This document shows positions 33,691-45,611 of a stretch of 64,000 bases of DNA, one piece after another. The translations under genes were made by a program, and so were the position numbers. This DNA comes from Prillingera fragicola (taxonomy: Eukaryota > Basidiomycota > Tremellomycetes > Trichosporonales > Trichosporonaceae). The stretch spans positions 1,674,001 to 1,738,000 of the forward strand of contig BEDY01000002.1 in NCBI GenBank assembly GCA_002335605.1. Direction: 5' to 3'. The notes beneath the pieces were generated by a model. That model had not been told where the DNA came from, made no database searches, and saw only the letters and a program-made list of their open reading frames with translations. Every line of letters begins with the position of its first letter. Position 1 is the stretch's first letter.

Positions 33691-36600
33691 ATGGATCCGG
33701 CTCTTATTCAATCGTCGCACACTCAGTCCCAGTCGGACGACGCCAAGCCAGCAGTCACAGCTGCTGGCGCCACCCATGGCACTGGACAGACTGCTGAGTC
33801 AACACACGACAACTCTTTCTCCTCTGGCCCAATGGACACTATGGACGAAGACCCAGGAGACATGTCGGACGCTACTGGTAGCGGCGATGGTGTAAAGCGT
33901 CCCCGTCTGCGCTTGGCCCATGCTTGCGACCGGTGTAGGAAACGCAAGATTCGATGCGACACGCAACAACCCTGCGGGCCCTGCTCCGCAACAAAGAACG
34001 AATGCACGTTCAACACGCCTAGTCGTAGGGTCGCGAAGCCGAAGGCCCCAGAGCCTTCGCGGTCGTCGTCGACCTCGGGCATCAAGCGTCCTCACTCGCC
34101 ATCGCGATCCGGAGCTTCTTCATCAAGCCAGTACCAGGCATCCCTGGAGGCGCGTCTGGCCACCCTCGAATCTCTGCTGAGAGACGTACCACCCAATGTG
34201 CACAATGCGTATCTCTCGACATTGGATGCGCGCCTTGGGAGCAGCCAAGACCTGGACATTGCACGCAAGGGCGACACCCTGGGCATTCCCGAGGCTCTCG
34301 CAGTCGGTGGCAACGGATCCATGCTCAACACCAACCTGGCTCCCATCTTGAGTGGACTGAGGAACGACGCCACCCTCGCACCGGCTTGGTCATCGTCTAC
34401 TGGTATTGGCGGAAACTGGGGAGAAAACCGTGGGCGCACCGGACGTCGCCGCAACGAGAGCGTGGACGACGTCGCGCGTCGCATGGAGAGCCTCAGCTTC
34501 TTCTACGAGGACGAGATTGGACAGGCCAAATGGCAGGGTGAGTGCTTGACATTGGTGGATCTTTGCTGACAAACAGGCGCTACTTCGGGTTTCCCTTTGC
34601 TTGAGCTTCTCACGCGCTCGCGTGCCACCGAACCCGAGGACCCCGCCGCAGAATACTCTTCTCCCTCGTCGAACGGCACCCCACAAGCACGTACAACTGC
34701 GCCCTCTCCCCCCACAAGAGTCGGCGGGCGCCGCGCAAGCTCGCAGTCGGCGGTGAACCACCGTTCGCCTTCTTTGTCGTCCAAGATTCGGTCGGCTAGT
34801 GCTCATAGTCCTCGCCTCAAGTCGCGCTTCTTCCCCGACCGTACGCCTCGTCCGCACCAGACTCTGAACCCGGAAGCGAGCTGGAAGGTCATTACGGGTG
34901 TCATTCCACCTGATCTCATGGACACACTGGTGCGCTGCTATCTCTCGACCAGTCACCTCCTGTGGCCCTTCCTGCACGTGCCGTCGTTCCTGGCCGACTA
35001 CGCCAACCCCCAACAGTGGGGCGAGCCTGGCTTTGCGTGCTTCATTGTGGCCGTGTGCACGCTCTCGTCGCGTCATGTCGATGACCCCCGCGTGCGCGCC
35101 AACCCTGCGGACCCTTCTACTGCCGGCAAGCAGTACTTTGAGCTGTTCAAGCGGTTGCGTGACTTGCCCTCGGCTGATCGCCCGACACTTTACTCCATCC
35201 AGGCTGCTTTCCTGGCAGCAGTGTACGCCTTTGGTCTCGGGAACCTGAGCAAGGCGTTTGCTCTGCAGGCCGAGAGTATCACCCTTTGCCTGGACGGTGG
35301 ATTGCATCGTAGCGTCGACATATACGACCACTTCGACGCTGTCGAACGCGAGACCCGGAAACGTACCTTCTGGTCGATTTACTCGTGGGACAAGCAGTCG
35401 GCCATCCTGTTCGGCCGCCCTCCCATCATCCACCTCCGCGACTGCGATGTCACTGAGCCTATGATTATCGATGACGAGAACCTCACCGCCGAGGGTGCTT
35501 CGCACCAGCCGAACCCCGACTCGAGCCGCATGTGCGCTTTCATCGCCGCCATCCGTCTCCACGTCGTTCTTGAGGGTGTCATCGATTCCTCCGTTCAGCC
35601 CTCGACCTTCCCCGGCTCCAACTTCCTTACACAGGCTGCGGCAACGATAGCCCGCCGTGAGCCGGGGAATGAGTCGCTTCGCAACGAGGAGGCCCTCCTC
35701 GAGGAGTGGACTCGTATTCTTCCCAAGTGCTGGGCGTACGATTCGGAGACGGCCAACTCTCGCGACCCGATTCGTATCACGCAGGCTGAGCGACTCCACT
35801 GCCTCGAGCACCTGGTCAAGATGATCATCTACCGCCACCGCTTCTCTGGCTTTGTCATGAACCCCGCGTCGACTGTTGAGGAGCGTGCTCGTCACGTCGA
35901 GTGGTGCCGCCGCGCCATGCAGTCTGCCCTTACCATCATCGCGGACCATGTTCACATCAGCCAGCGGGGCATGATGACGTACTATGGTGTCCACGTCATT
36001 CACCAGCTCGCTCAGGCTGGTCGTACACTGGTGGCTGTTATTCTCAACTGCAAGTCACCCGAGTTCCGTCCCCTGATTTCGTCATCAGTTGAGGGTCTGC
36101 GTTCGTGTGTCGGGCTGCTTCGCCGCTTCAGTGGCCGTTATCTGTGTGGTCTCCGTTCCGCCGATATCATTGACGAGTTCTGCCGTGGTGAGTATCTCGT
36201 GCGCATTTGAGAGTTATTGACTAACATCATCAGTTTGTAACATTCCTGTGGACTCTCCTCGTGTTCCCGACTCTGCTGGCCGACCCTCGCCAGCCTGGCT
36301 TCGACCTGTTCGCAAACGTGCCTCAATGTCGCCTGCTCCATCCAACCTCCGTCACGCGAACCCTGGTACTCCGTCATTCGGCCAGGACATCATGTCGGCC
36401 CAGCCGGATATCCTCTCCGGGCAGATGCCCGGTGACCTCGAGTCAGTGTTCAACACCCAAGACTACTTTGACATGGACATTACGTCGCCGTTGAAGAATG
36501 GCGTCAACCTGCCAGCAACGAGCAATGGTAGCATGGGCCCTCCCATCAGTAACGCATTCTCGTCGTCATTGGGCGAGCCCAGTGCTCCATTTGACCGCCT

Positions 36601-36991
36601 GGAGACTTTGTCACCGAACGAGAATCTTGGAGGGCTCGGCTCCACGCTCCAGCAGTTTGCGACTGCCACCACAAACGGCAGTCACGGTGCTGCTGGCATG
36701 GACGGCCTCTCTTTCGGCTCCAACGGCAATGGTATGCCCGGCGGCATCGATTCAGGTTCTGACGGTCTCAATGGATCGCGTTCGCAGCAAGGACTGTGAG
36801 TTTTCTGGAATGAGTCTCGGACTCCGGGTGCCTATCTTCATGTCCGGATGTACTGACAGGGCAGGTCTGCGGCCACGATTCTGAGCCTTCTCGAGGAAGG
36901 GACCTTTGACTATGGCTCCATCTTCACCGACCAGGCACCTTTGACCGACTTTGACTTCAACTCTGGCATCGTTCCAGAGGCGGGCAATTAA
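33691..36991 (+). CDS. Zn2Cys6 fungal transcription factor with Fungal_trans domain (1048 aa)
   Basis: Four exons: 33691-34537, 34577-36187, 36234-36795 and 36865-36991. The DNA-binding zinc cluster is C79-x2-C82-x6-C89-x5-C95-x2-C98-x6-C105 ([14 protein letters not shown]...), followed by a basic, Ser-rich linker and a possible dimerisation helix ([16 protein letters not shown], about residues 150-165). The middle domain holds the Fungal_trans signature: [45 protein letters not shown]. The C-terminal 250 residues are Gly/Ser/Asn/Pro-rich and end in acidic-hydrophobic patches ([20 protein letters not shown]) resembling an activation domain. Targets cannot be told from sequence. The last intron, at 69 bp, is longer than most here. 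Confidence 0.9.
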
Positions 36992-38248
36992 TCATGCCGC
37001 GTGACCAACGCCGTCATCGGCTTACTCTGCGTGGCTGTCAGGCATATTCTGCGGCGCCGGTCACTTTGAGTCATGGTTTAATCGCCGTATCGGTACCGGC
37101 TGTGGTCCTCATGCGGAAATCATGACTGTGGAGTCGCGCGACTGGCCCTCCTTTCTCGCCTAATCTTGTCGCAATAGAATTTCTGCATGTACTTCTGTAA
37201 CACGAGATGGCTGCGTAAAGTTGAGCTCGCACGACCTCGGGGGCATGTTGTCGTGAAGGCCACTAGCGCATCTTCTTTGAATTGCGAGGCATGTTCCACA
37301 ACGACGCTAGTAGCCGGGCCGAGGGCGGCACCGATACGCCTCCACAAAAGGATCCACTTTCTGATTGCCCAGCTTGTGCCATTGCTGATCAGGTGACGTG
37401 CCGAACGAGTTTAATCCAGGTGGGTAGACAACTGCTCGCCTCGAGTGCGCAGAGACGCCGCTTCGAGCTCCGCAAACCGCCGGCCCAAAGATCGTCATAG
37501 TCTCTCACATGCCCATTGCCCCCGAGGTGGCGCGGATCTGCAGCCAAGCCTGGGCTACACATGCGACTCGATCCCACTTGTCACTTGCTCGGCTGTCCTG
37601 TTCCGCGCTGCCAATATGTGATTGCGCAATGGATGGTGGGTCTCGGCATCATTGCCTTATCCTTTACGAGTCACGCATGCCGACAGTGTTGCATCGTCAT
37701 CAATGATTCCCTGTGAGTGGCCCGTGTCTGAACCTGCAACATGGTCTGCCCCTTTGATGGCGGTCTTTGACAGGGTGAGGCTGAACATGACGCCGCTTCC
37801 CCACACTAGCGACCAGATTTCGCTCCAACGGTGTTTTCGCCATGTGAGCGGCGACGCCCGCCGCGGCCCTCACCGCGCTGGCCAGTTTCAGACAGAAGTA
37901 CAGGAAACAAAAAGTCGGGTGGAGTCGTGTTGGCACCGTCATAAGGCACCGGACCAGAGTGGAGTCATTGTCGGCCCATACCACCTGTTCTCCGTGCGTC
38001 GATGCAATGGTGGGCCTCTGCACTCGTGTCCATGATGCTAGGAGCTCCCCGTATTAGTGGAGTGACTCAACAAGCTTCCCAGTGCCCCTCTTGATAAGAA
38101 CCAAGTTGGGGAAGCTCTGTTGGCCTCAGTAACAACCACCGCTGCTCACCACTGCCCATCGCCACACCACTTGTTATTGTCTCTTGCCTCACCACTGCGC
38201 CTCAGGCATACCTCCAAAGTGTCTACCACACCACCCCACACACACGAC
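36992..38248. other. large intergenic region (1.26 kb)
   Basis: This is the longest gene-free stretch in the window, between the Zn2Cys6 regulator and a 67-aa gene. ORFs present are short and without codon bias. A CCCCT element (near 38086) and A/C-rich leader sequence precede the small gene. No tRNA, repeat or mobile element was recognised. A long promoter or an unannotated non-coding transcript is possible. Confidence 0.4.
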
Positions 38249-38500
38249 ATGACAACTTCTCCCTCTACTTTCGGGGACATCACCCTGTGCCTCAGAAATG
38301 GCTCCAAATGTAAGTCTGCCCCCGTAACCTCACAGTCACCAACTAACACTCCCGCAGCTTCAGAGCCAGTCGACGTTCGCGAGCGGAAGCGTCGGTACTC
38401 GCAGGAACTCTACCGCTACACCATGCAGATGTGGGATCAGAACAGGGCCGACATCGAGTGCGTCCCAGTGGCAGACGAACCGCCTGTGGCACAGCACTGA
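38249..38500 (+). CDS. small charged protein, 67 aa, function unknown
   Basis: Two exons, 38249-38309 and 38358-38500, are joined by a 48-bp intron with a CTAAC branch site and CCCGCAG acceptor. The second exon has very strong C/G third-position bias in this frame and encodes VRERKRRYSQELYRYTMQMWDQNRADIE, a compact amphipathic helix rich in Arg, Tyr and Gln. Another frame through the same exons (start 38302, stop near 38611) is also open for 88 codons, but its codon use is not gene-like. No family was recognised. Its long upstream region (1.26 kb) suggests conditional expression, by inference only. The N-terminal exon is less certain than the second. Confidence 0.5.
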   Translation: MTTSPSTFGDITLCLRNGSKCKSAPVTSQSPTNTPAASEPVDVRERKRRYSQELYRYTMQMWDQNRADIECVPVADEPPVAQH

Positions 38501-39306
38501 CTGGCCCAGGCGACGCTCTTCCACTGAGGCGTTGAACGCTCTGGCCGGCCTGCGTCCCAGTGGGAACGAGCGTATGCCCTCGGGATTCTCATTCTGTGCT
38601 GTTGGAATGTAGGAGCGCACGCTCGGTACCCAGACTGGGCGACCGATTCCAGTGTGTCCCCGCCCGACAGCATAGCCTTAACGACAAACCACAACGATCC
38701 CCATCACCAAATCCACTAGTAAAACAGAGTTCTTCCCTCGCTGAACTCCCTGACTGTATTGATAGTAAACAAATGTAAATCAGATCAATGGCCATACGTT
38801 AGAGGCGAGGAAGGATGGAGTGAGGGGGAAGAATTCCAAGGAAATCGGTGGCTGGATTGGCAGCGCTACCGTCTCACTACACCATATGAGCATAGGAACA
38901 CTGGCTTGGCATCCACTTCTGTGACCGGCAGGCAGTACTTCTCGTTGTTGTCGCTCCATCCGGATCAAGACCTGCTGGCATGCTGGAAAGCCATGCGTCC
39001 ACCACAAAGCCGTGCCATGCCTGGGCATCGGCCGACTCGAGTCCTGCACCCCACCTTCGCCGACGTTAATACAACATTTTCTAATGCAAATATCAATCGT
39101 ATTACAATGTTTCCGCAAACTCAATTAGACCGGAAGTATATTTCAGGGCGTGTCTCGGCGCTGCTCTCTTTGTCCTCGGTAGTCGCCACCTAGCTGTTCT
39201 TGACTTTCCTCTTCTCCCCAAACGTCTCGCATATAGCAGCAGAGACTGCTACTTTAACTACATAATCACTCCGAACGACTCGGCGACAGGCCCCTTACTC
39301 GTCGCC
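38501..39306. other. intergenic region
   Basis: These 806 bp lie between the 67-aa gene and the demethylase fusion gene. AT-rich patches occur around 39060-39140. No coding, RNA or repeat signal was recognised. Confidence 0.4.
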
Positions 39307-42300
39307 ATGTCGGCCGCCCAACCTGCAGCCCGACCTGCCCCGCATGCCGGGCTCACGGATCGCGTTGCCGCCGACATGTCGACGCGCAGCCATGTCTTCC
39401 CCAACGCCGTAGCAGGTCCGTCGACCCACTCGTCCTCGGACTTGTCTCCAACGCCACGTAAAACACGCAAGACCATGACCCCAGCGCTGCCTGTTCCCCG
39501 ATATGTTCCGCCTTCGGCTGCGACTGAGATCGAGGTCGCCAAGCCTCACTGCTTGTATGTGTTCATACACACGCGTTCATGACTGACTTTAGTTTCCCGC
39601 TTAACAACCACCCTGCAAGGTCGCTAGAGCAGGAGCCCGAGGAGACTCTGGAAGAAGTCGTTTATCACCCCGACGATGACCCCGCTGCGCTCCGCGGCAT
39701 CCCCGTCTTCAAACCGACATTCGAACAATTCAAGGTAAGCGCGCTTTTGCTACTAGTTCATCTCTTGCTGACTGCATAGCAATTTGACGTGTACATGGAG
39801 AAGGTGCGCCGGTGGGGTGAGCGCTCCAGCATCGTCAAGATCATTCCGCCGAAGCAGTGGGTCGACAATGTGAAGCTTATCGACGAGGCCGCCTTGTCCG
39901 AGCTGGAGATCCGAAGCCCTATCGAGCAGTGCATGCTCGGCAAGAATGGCGTATTCGTTCAGCGAAACGTTGAGCGCATGCGCAATCGCCCGCTGTCCAT
40001 TCACGAGTGGTTTGATAAGTGCAATCACCCCGAGATGATGACACCAAATCCTAAGGAGATGGACCGTTCGATTGACCGCGATTCGAAGGAAGCAAAGGAG
40101 TGGAAGGCGCAGATGCTGGCAAAAGCGAAGGCAGAGCGAAAAGCCAAGAAGGATGCCGCTGCCAAGCGCAAAGAGGAGCGCGCGCAGCGTCTCACCTCAG
40201 CCAAGGTCAAGGAAGGCGATGCCGAAGAGATGGACGAGCCCGATGCCCCTCTTCAAGCCCGTGCACCCATGGAAGAAGATATCAAACTCGAAATTGGCAA
40301 TGAGCCTATTGAAGACGACGTTCCCGATCTCGACGCTTCCTCGCACACCTCACACTCAACGGGTGAGCCACTAGCTACGACTCCCGAGCCCTCGTTTGAT
40401 GGGAATCGTCCGGTCGACCCTTTCTACGCCGAAACAGATCTTCGCAAGGCCTGGCTACCAGAGGGCGTCGAACCTTCAGACTTCACGGTAGCCGGTTGTG
40501 CGAACATTGAGCGCAAGTTCTGGAAGACGCTGGGAATAGGGAAATCAAGCTGGTACGGTGCCGATCTGGCAGGATCGCTGTTCGCCGACGACAAGTATCC
40601 TTGGAACGTCGCTCAGCTCCCGAACCTTCTTCGAAATCTTCCCGAGAAGCTGCCTGGAGTCAACTCGCCCTATCTCTACTTTGGCATGTGGCGTGCTGCC
40701 TTCTCTTGGCACGTCGAGGACATGGACTTGTTCTCGATCAACTACATCCACTTTGGCGCCCCCAAGTTTTGGTACGCCGTGCCTCAGGTCGAGGCCGAGC
40801 GTTTCGAGTCGGTTGTGCGCAGCCGCTTCCCCAACGAGGCGAACATATGTGGCCAGTTCATGCGTCACAAGTCCTGCACAATCTCCCCCACCATGCTGCA
40901 CGCAGCCGGTATCCGCGTCAACAAACTCGTGCAGCACCAAAACGAGTTTGTCATTACCTTCCCTCGTGGGTACCACGCCGGGTTCAACATGGGCTTCAAC
41001 TGCGCGGAGAGCGTCAACTTTGCGCTCCCTTGCTGGGTAGAGCTTGGCCGCAAGGCTAAGGCTTGCTCATGCGTCGACTTCAGCGTCCGTATTGATGTGG
41101 ACTATCTGACAGGCGAGCGTCCGCCGAATGAGGAGTCCGAGTCTGAATCCGAGGCTGAGCCCGAGCTCGAGCCAAAGCCTGAGGCCGCCGGTCGTAAGCG
41201 CAAAGCTGAGGATTCTGTAACTCCCAGCACGACACTCAAGAAACGCGGCCGCCCACCCAAGACTGCCAAGGCGCTGGAGCAATCAATCCCCGCCCCTGTC
41301 CCGACGCCAATCAAACTCAAGATCGCCCTTCCACAGGCTCCGTCAGCACCGGCTGCGCAAAAGACGCCACCCAAGGCCAAGACTCCGCGCAAACCCAAGG
41401 AGACCATCTTTCTCGAGAAGCCCACTCCGTGCCCATGCGTCCTGTGCCCTGGTCTCGCTGTTGACGACCTGGCACCTGTGTTTCAGCCGTCTGACCACAT
41501 ATTTTCCTTGTCCCAAACAACTGCTGTACAGGCCCACATATCCTGCGCAGTCGCAGTACCGGAGGCCTTCACCGAAGATCTCGAGGTGGGTGGTCAGACG
41601 ATCACCTATATCAAGGGTATCGACAATATCGACAAGGCCCGCTGGAAGTTGAAATGTGCCGCCTGCAAGGACAAGCGCCGGTCAACCATGGGTACCAAGA
41701 TTCAGTGCACCAAGGGCAAGTGCATTCGTGCCTACCATGTCTCTTGTGCACGTGATGATGAGATGGTAATGTACTCGGCTGAGACCAGGCTCACTGCCGA
41801 GCCTGTCGAGCGGCCGGATGGAACGTGGGACTATAAGCAGGTTCCCGAATTTGTTGTGGAGCTCTTGTGCCCCACCCACAATCCCGCGGTCCTGGAGCTT
41901 AAGAAGCGCAGAGCGGAAGAGGAGCTGCGCGCCAAGGTTCTCGCGATTGAACTGGGGTCGTCTGTCAAGGTTAAGAAGGGCGGCAGCACATACCAGGCTC
42001 TGTTGACACATGTCGATGAAACGAAGAGGACCATCATTGTCCGCCTTGACGACACCTCGAACAGGGAAGTCAACTGGACCGCTCTGGACTTTACAAGCAA
42101 GCAGCCGCAGATGCTTGAGAACGAATATGCGCGCCCACCGAAACGCAGCCGCAAGGAGCAGCCGGCCGCCATTGGAGGCTCTGAGGCTCCGGCTCCTCAA
42201 CACGACGGTGACGTTGCTGCCAACATTCCTCGACACCCCGTGCAGTACTACAGGCCGCCGCCTGCTCACGCACCGGCACCACCCAGGCAGTACCATCAGC

Positions 42301-44066
42301 CACCCCAGCACCACAACATGGCTCACCCCATCATGCCACCACCTCATTTGCCACCCGCTGGGTACCACTATGGCCGTGGTCCTGGATCGATGATGCCGCC
42401 ACCTCCACGCAGTATGCCTCCCCCGAGCATACCTCCGCACGTCGCGTATCGGCCGCCTCCGCATGGTCACATGCCACTGGCTCCACCACACTGCGCGCCC
42501 ATTCACGCGTCTCGCCCTCCTCTGCACATGATGGGCCCGCCTGTCTACACCGGCGCCTCTGCCGGCCACCCTGGCGCGTCAGGTCCGCAACAGCCACCTC
42601 AGCACCTCCCGCAGCAGCCTCAGCAGCCATCACAGCCAGGTCAGGCCCCTCGGCTTCCCAATGGCACGCCTGGCGGTGTTGGACGCATCGACCTTGGATT
42701 GGACCGCATGATGTCTCTCATGGCTTCTTTGCCACCTCTCACCGTTCCAGCTATCCACTTGTCTGGGACAAACGGCAAGGGATCGGTCTCGGTGCTGCTC
42801 GAGTCCTGCTTCAACAGGGCAGGCATGCGAACCGCTCGTTACAACTCTCCCCACCTGCTCGAGCCTCGTGACGCCGTCCGTATCGATGGCATTCCGCCCT
42901 CGGCGGAAGAGTATGCCGCAGCCTTGGAGTTTGTGCAGCGCACTGCCGATGGACGCAGGCTGGAGGCAACAGTGTTTGAAATTGCGACCGCCGCGGCCTT
43001 CTACATTATCAACGCGGCAAAGGTCGACGTCATGATCATCGAGTGTGGTATGGGTGGTGCACGGGACGCGACAAACGTCATTCATCCTGGGCTCATCCTC
43101 GCCTCCGGTCTCACGTCTGTTGGTCTCGACCACACTGATCGCCTCGGCAACACCATTAGCGCGATTACTCGTGAGAAGGCGTCGATCGCCGTACCTGGGG
43201 GTGTGCTTGTTGTCGCTCCACACCTCCTTCCAGAGGCTCTTGCGACAGCGCAGCAGGTGGCTGCAGAGCGCGACGTGATGTTCGTTGAAGCCCGCGCGAC
43301 CACTCAGGTGTCACCTCCCAGCACTGTCCGTCTCGAGCCATTCCACGAGCCTGAGCCTGCAACAGTGCGCACGCCCCTCGCGGGAGCCAGAACCAGCGAT
43401 CACACGCTCGTAACGCGTCTCAGGCTCGGCGGCTCGCACCAGCTGGATAATCTGAGTCTTGCCCTCACTCTGCTCGACGTGATTCGTAACAATATGCGTG
43501 CCCATCACATCCAGCCCAAGCTTGCTGGACTCAACGATGCCCATCTTTCGGCCGGGGTTGCTGATGCCCAGTGGCAGGGCCGCTGCTCGTGGCTGCAGCT
43601 CCAGGATCCATCCACCGGCCGGGTCATACCGATGCTCGTCGACGGTGCGCACAACGCAGACTCGGCGGCGACACTCAGGCGCTACATGGACTCGCTTGGT
43701 CCTGCGGCTCGTCGCCCACGCACCTTTGTTCTGTCGCTCTCGGCCAACCCGTCCAAGACGCCGAAGAGCGTGCTCGCCCCTCTGCTGCGTCCAGGCGACC
43801 GCGTCGCACTAACCTCGTTCACTACGCCAGTCGAGGGAATGCCATGGATCCGCGTCGCTGACGCCGCCGAGGTACGCAAGGCGGCTGAAGAGCTAGGCTG
43901 TCAGTCGAGTCAGGTGCGGGACATTGCTGGCTCGGGTCCTGCAGCTGTTGCCGACGCCCTTCGCTGGGCGACGCATGATTGGGACAAGACTGGTCCCGCA
44001 TTGGTTGTTGTTTGTGGAAGCTTGTACCTGGTTGCGGACGCGTATCGTCTCAGAGGACAGGCGTGA
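39307..44066 (+). CDS. JmjN-JmjC-PHD histone demethylase fused in frame to dihydrofolate synthase (1558 aa)
   Basis: Three exons: 39307-39554, 39593-39734 and 39780-44066; the 4.3-kb last exon has no stop. JmjN spans about residues 118-165 (IPVFKPTFEQFKQFDVYMEKV, across intron 2). JmjC spans about 410-550 with Fe(II) ligands H441, E443 (SWHVEDMD) and H529 (GYHAGFN). A Cys/His-rich extended PHD follows (about 676-830), then a Tudor-like stretch and a Pro/His/Met-rich linker. This matches KDM4/JHDM3-type H3K9/K36 demethylases. From about residue 1098 the chain becomes a folylpolyglutamate-synthase-family enzyme: RIDLGLDRM, P-loop SGTNGKGSV (about 1126-1134), SPHLLEPRDAVRIDG, ECGMGGARDATN, SVGLDHTD and DGAHNADS. 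The DGA motif and 460-residue length fit Fol3, which joins glutamate to dihydropteroate. Homology begins before any nearby ATG. Confidence 0.88.
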
Positions 44067-44241
44067 GCAGTTGGAAGTGGAGTTGCCTGTCCCAGCCGTA
44101 TCAGCTGTAGCTTATGAATTGCAAGTGTATTGCCCGGTACGCTGTCGTCACTGTTATGAGAGTAAACTAGTCAGGCAAAAGATGATGCATCTCTGACCAC
44201 TGATGGCATCTCAACACCCAATACTGCTATCCAATTTTAGC

Positions 44242-45611
44242 TTAGAGCTTGCTGCCGCCGAGGAGCTTGGCTCCCTGCGCAAGCGATGCCTTGGCGCCGG
44301 CGACCATCTCATCGATAATCTGCTGAGCGGGCTGGACCTCCTTGATGACGGCCGAGACGTCTCCCATGAGCCAGGGGCGGCCGGGGAGCGAAAGCTCGGG
44401 CTTCTTCTGGAGCTCAAGCTCGTGGGGGAGCTTGCCGGCCGAGGTGAGGGCCTTGATCTCGTCCTGGCGGCTCTCCCAGCTCTTGACGTAGTCGGTGCGG
44501 CGGACACGGAGGGGACGGCCAGTGTAGATGAGGGTGGTGCCAGTGTCACCGTGGTCGGCGGTGACGACGAGCTCCTTGTGCTTGGGGGGAGCACCGGCCT
44601 CCTTGGAGGCAACGAAACGGGTGCCGACCCAGACACCCTGGGCGCCGTACATGAGGGCAGCGGCGAGACCACGGCCGTCGTAGATACCACCGGCGGCGAT
44701 AACGTAGATGGGCTTGCCGGTGAGCGACGAGGTCTTGCCCTTGCACTTGTCAACACAGGCAGGGATGAGGATCGAGGTGGCGACCGAGCCGGTGTGGCCA
44801 CCGCCCTCGCCACCCTGAGCGCAGATGAGGTCCATGCCGACGGCGAGGGCCTTGTCAACGTGCTTGGGAGCGCCAACCATGTTCATGCAGACAATGCCGG
44901 CCTTGTGGAGGCGGTCGACAACATGCTTGGGGGGGACACCGACGGCGCAAACAAAGAGCTTGGCCTTCTCCTCGATGATGACGTCGATGAGCTGGTCGAG
45001 CTGGCCCTTGGTGTAGTCGTAGTTGGTCTTACGGGCAGTCTCAGCGGTTGAGGGGAGGAGGAGGTCGACACCGAAAGCTGATGAAGGTTAAGACTAGCTT
45101 CTCCGGCTTTCGGCTGGTAGAATGGATTCATAGCCGAGGTGGGCTATGGGACTCACGAAGGTCGGGCGACTTGAGATCAGCCTTGAGCTCTTTGATGACG
45201 CTGCGGAGGTGCTTGGGACTGGATTGTCAGCTATAGGACCTTCGGGATGCAGAAAGACGCGTCAAACTCACGTCTAAAACATTAGTCATGGCCATCGGAA
45301 TTTGTTGCTCACGTCTGTGAGGATCAGCTTATGGCTCGAGTGATCGGCGAGAGTCACGTACAGCCAACACCACCAATTGTGCCGAGACCACCGGCGTTAG
45401 AGACGGCAGCAGCAAGCTTGGGGCCAGCGGCAACGTTCATGCCGCTACAAAGGTCAGTTCATGTTTGATTAGGACGCGTGAACCGGGCCAGGTCCGCTGA
45501 AAACGTACGCAAGGAACACGGGGTTCTTGATGCCGACTGGGGATGTTAGGACTGTAATCACATGGGAGCGTGATACTCACGCATCTCGGTGACTGGGGTC
45601 TGGAGCGACAT
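44242..45611 (-). CDS. nitronate monooxygenase (2-nitropropane dioxygenase family), 347 aa, with two 2-nt microexons
   Basis: Exons in transcript order: 45611-45581, 45536-45509, 45444-45362, 45314-45313 (2 nt), 45273-45272 (2 nt), 45218-45157 and 45077-44242. The enzyme is an FMN protein that oxidises nitronates such as propionate-3-nitronate to harmless products. Visible motifs are GIKNPVFLAGMNVAAGPKLAAAVSNAGGLG at the N-terminus, FGVDLLLP, then CAQGGEGGGHTGSVATSILIP and AAGGIYDGRGLAAALMYGAQGVWVGTRF for flavin phosphate binding. The microexons are needed to give GGVGYTPKHL; without them the frame breaks. One alternative uses the donor at 45357, extending exon 3 by four bases, and removes a single 138-nt intron, giving GGVGCTPKHL instead. 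Codon bias is extreme in the last exon, suggesting high expression. Confidence 0.9.

Noticed and set aside
34390..36003. 537-aa antisense frame opposite the Zn2Cys6 regulator
   Set aside because: Shadow of strong codon bias; the sense strand carries the Fungal_trans signature.
38302..38613. 88-codon alternative frame through the 67-aa gene
   Set aside because: Third-position composition is not gene-like, whereas the chosen frame is strongly biased.
42100..42720. Demethylase and dihydrofolate synthase as two genes separated by a missed stop or intron
   Set aside because: No stop in the frame, codon use is continuous, and Fol3 homology begins before the ATG; kept as the main alternative in the finding rather than as annotation.
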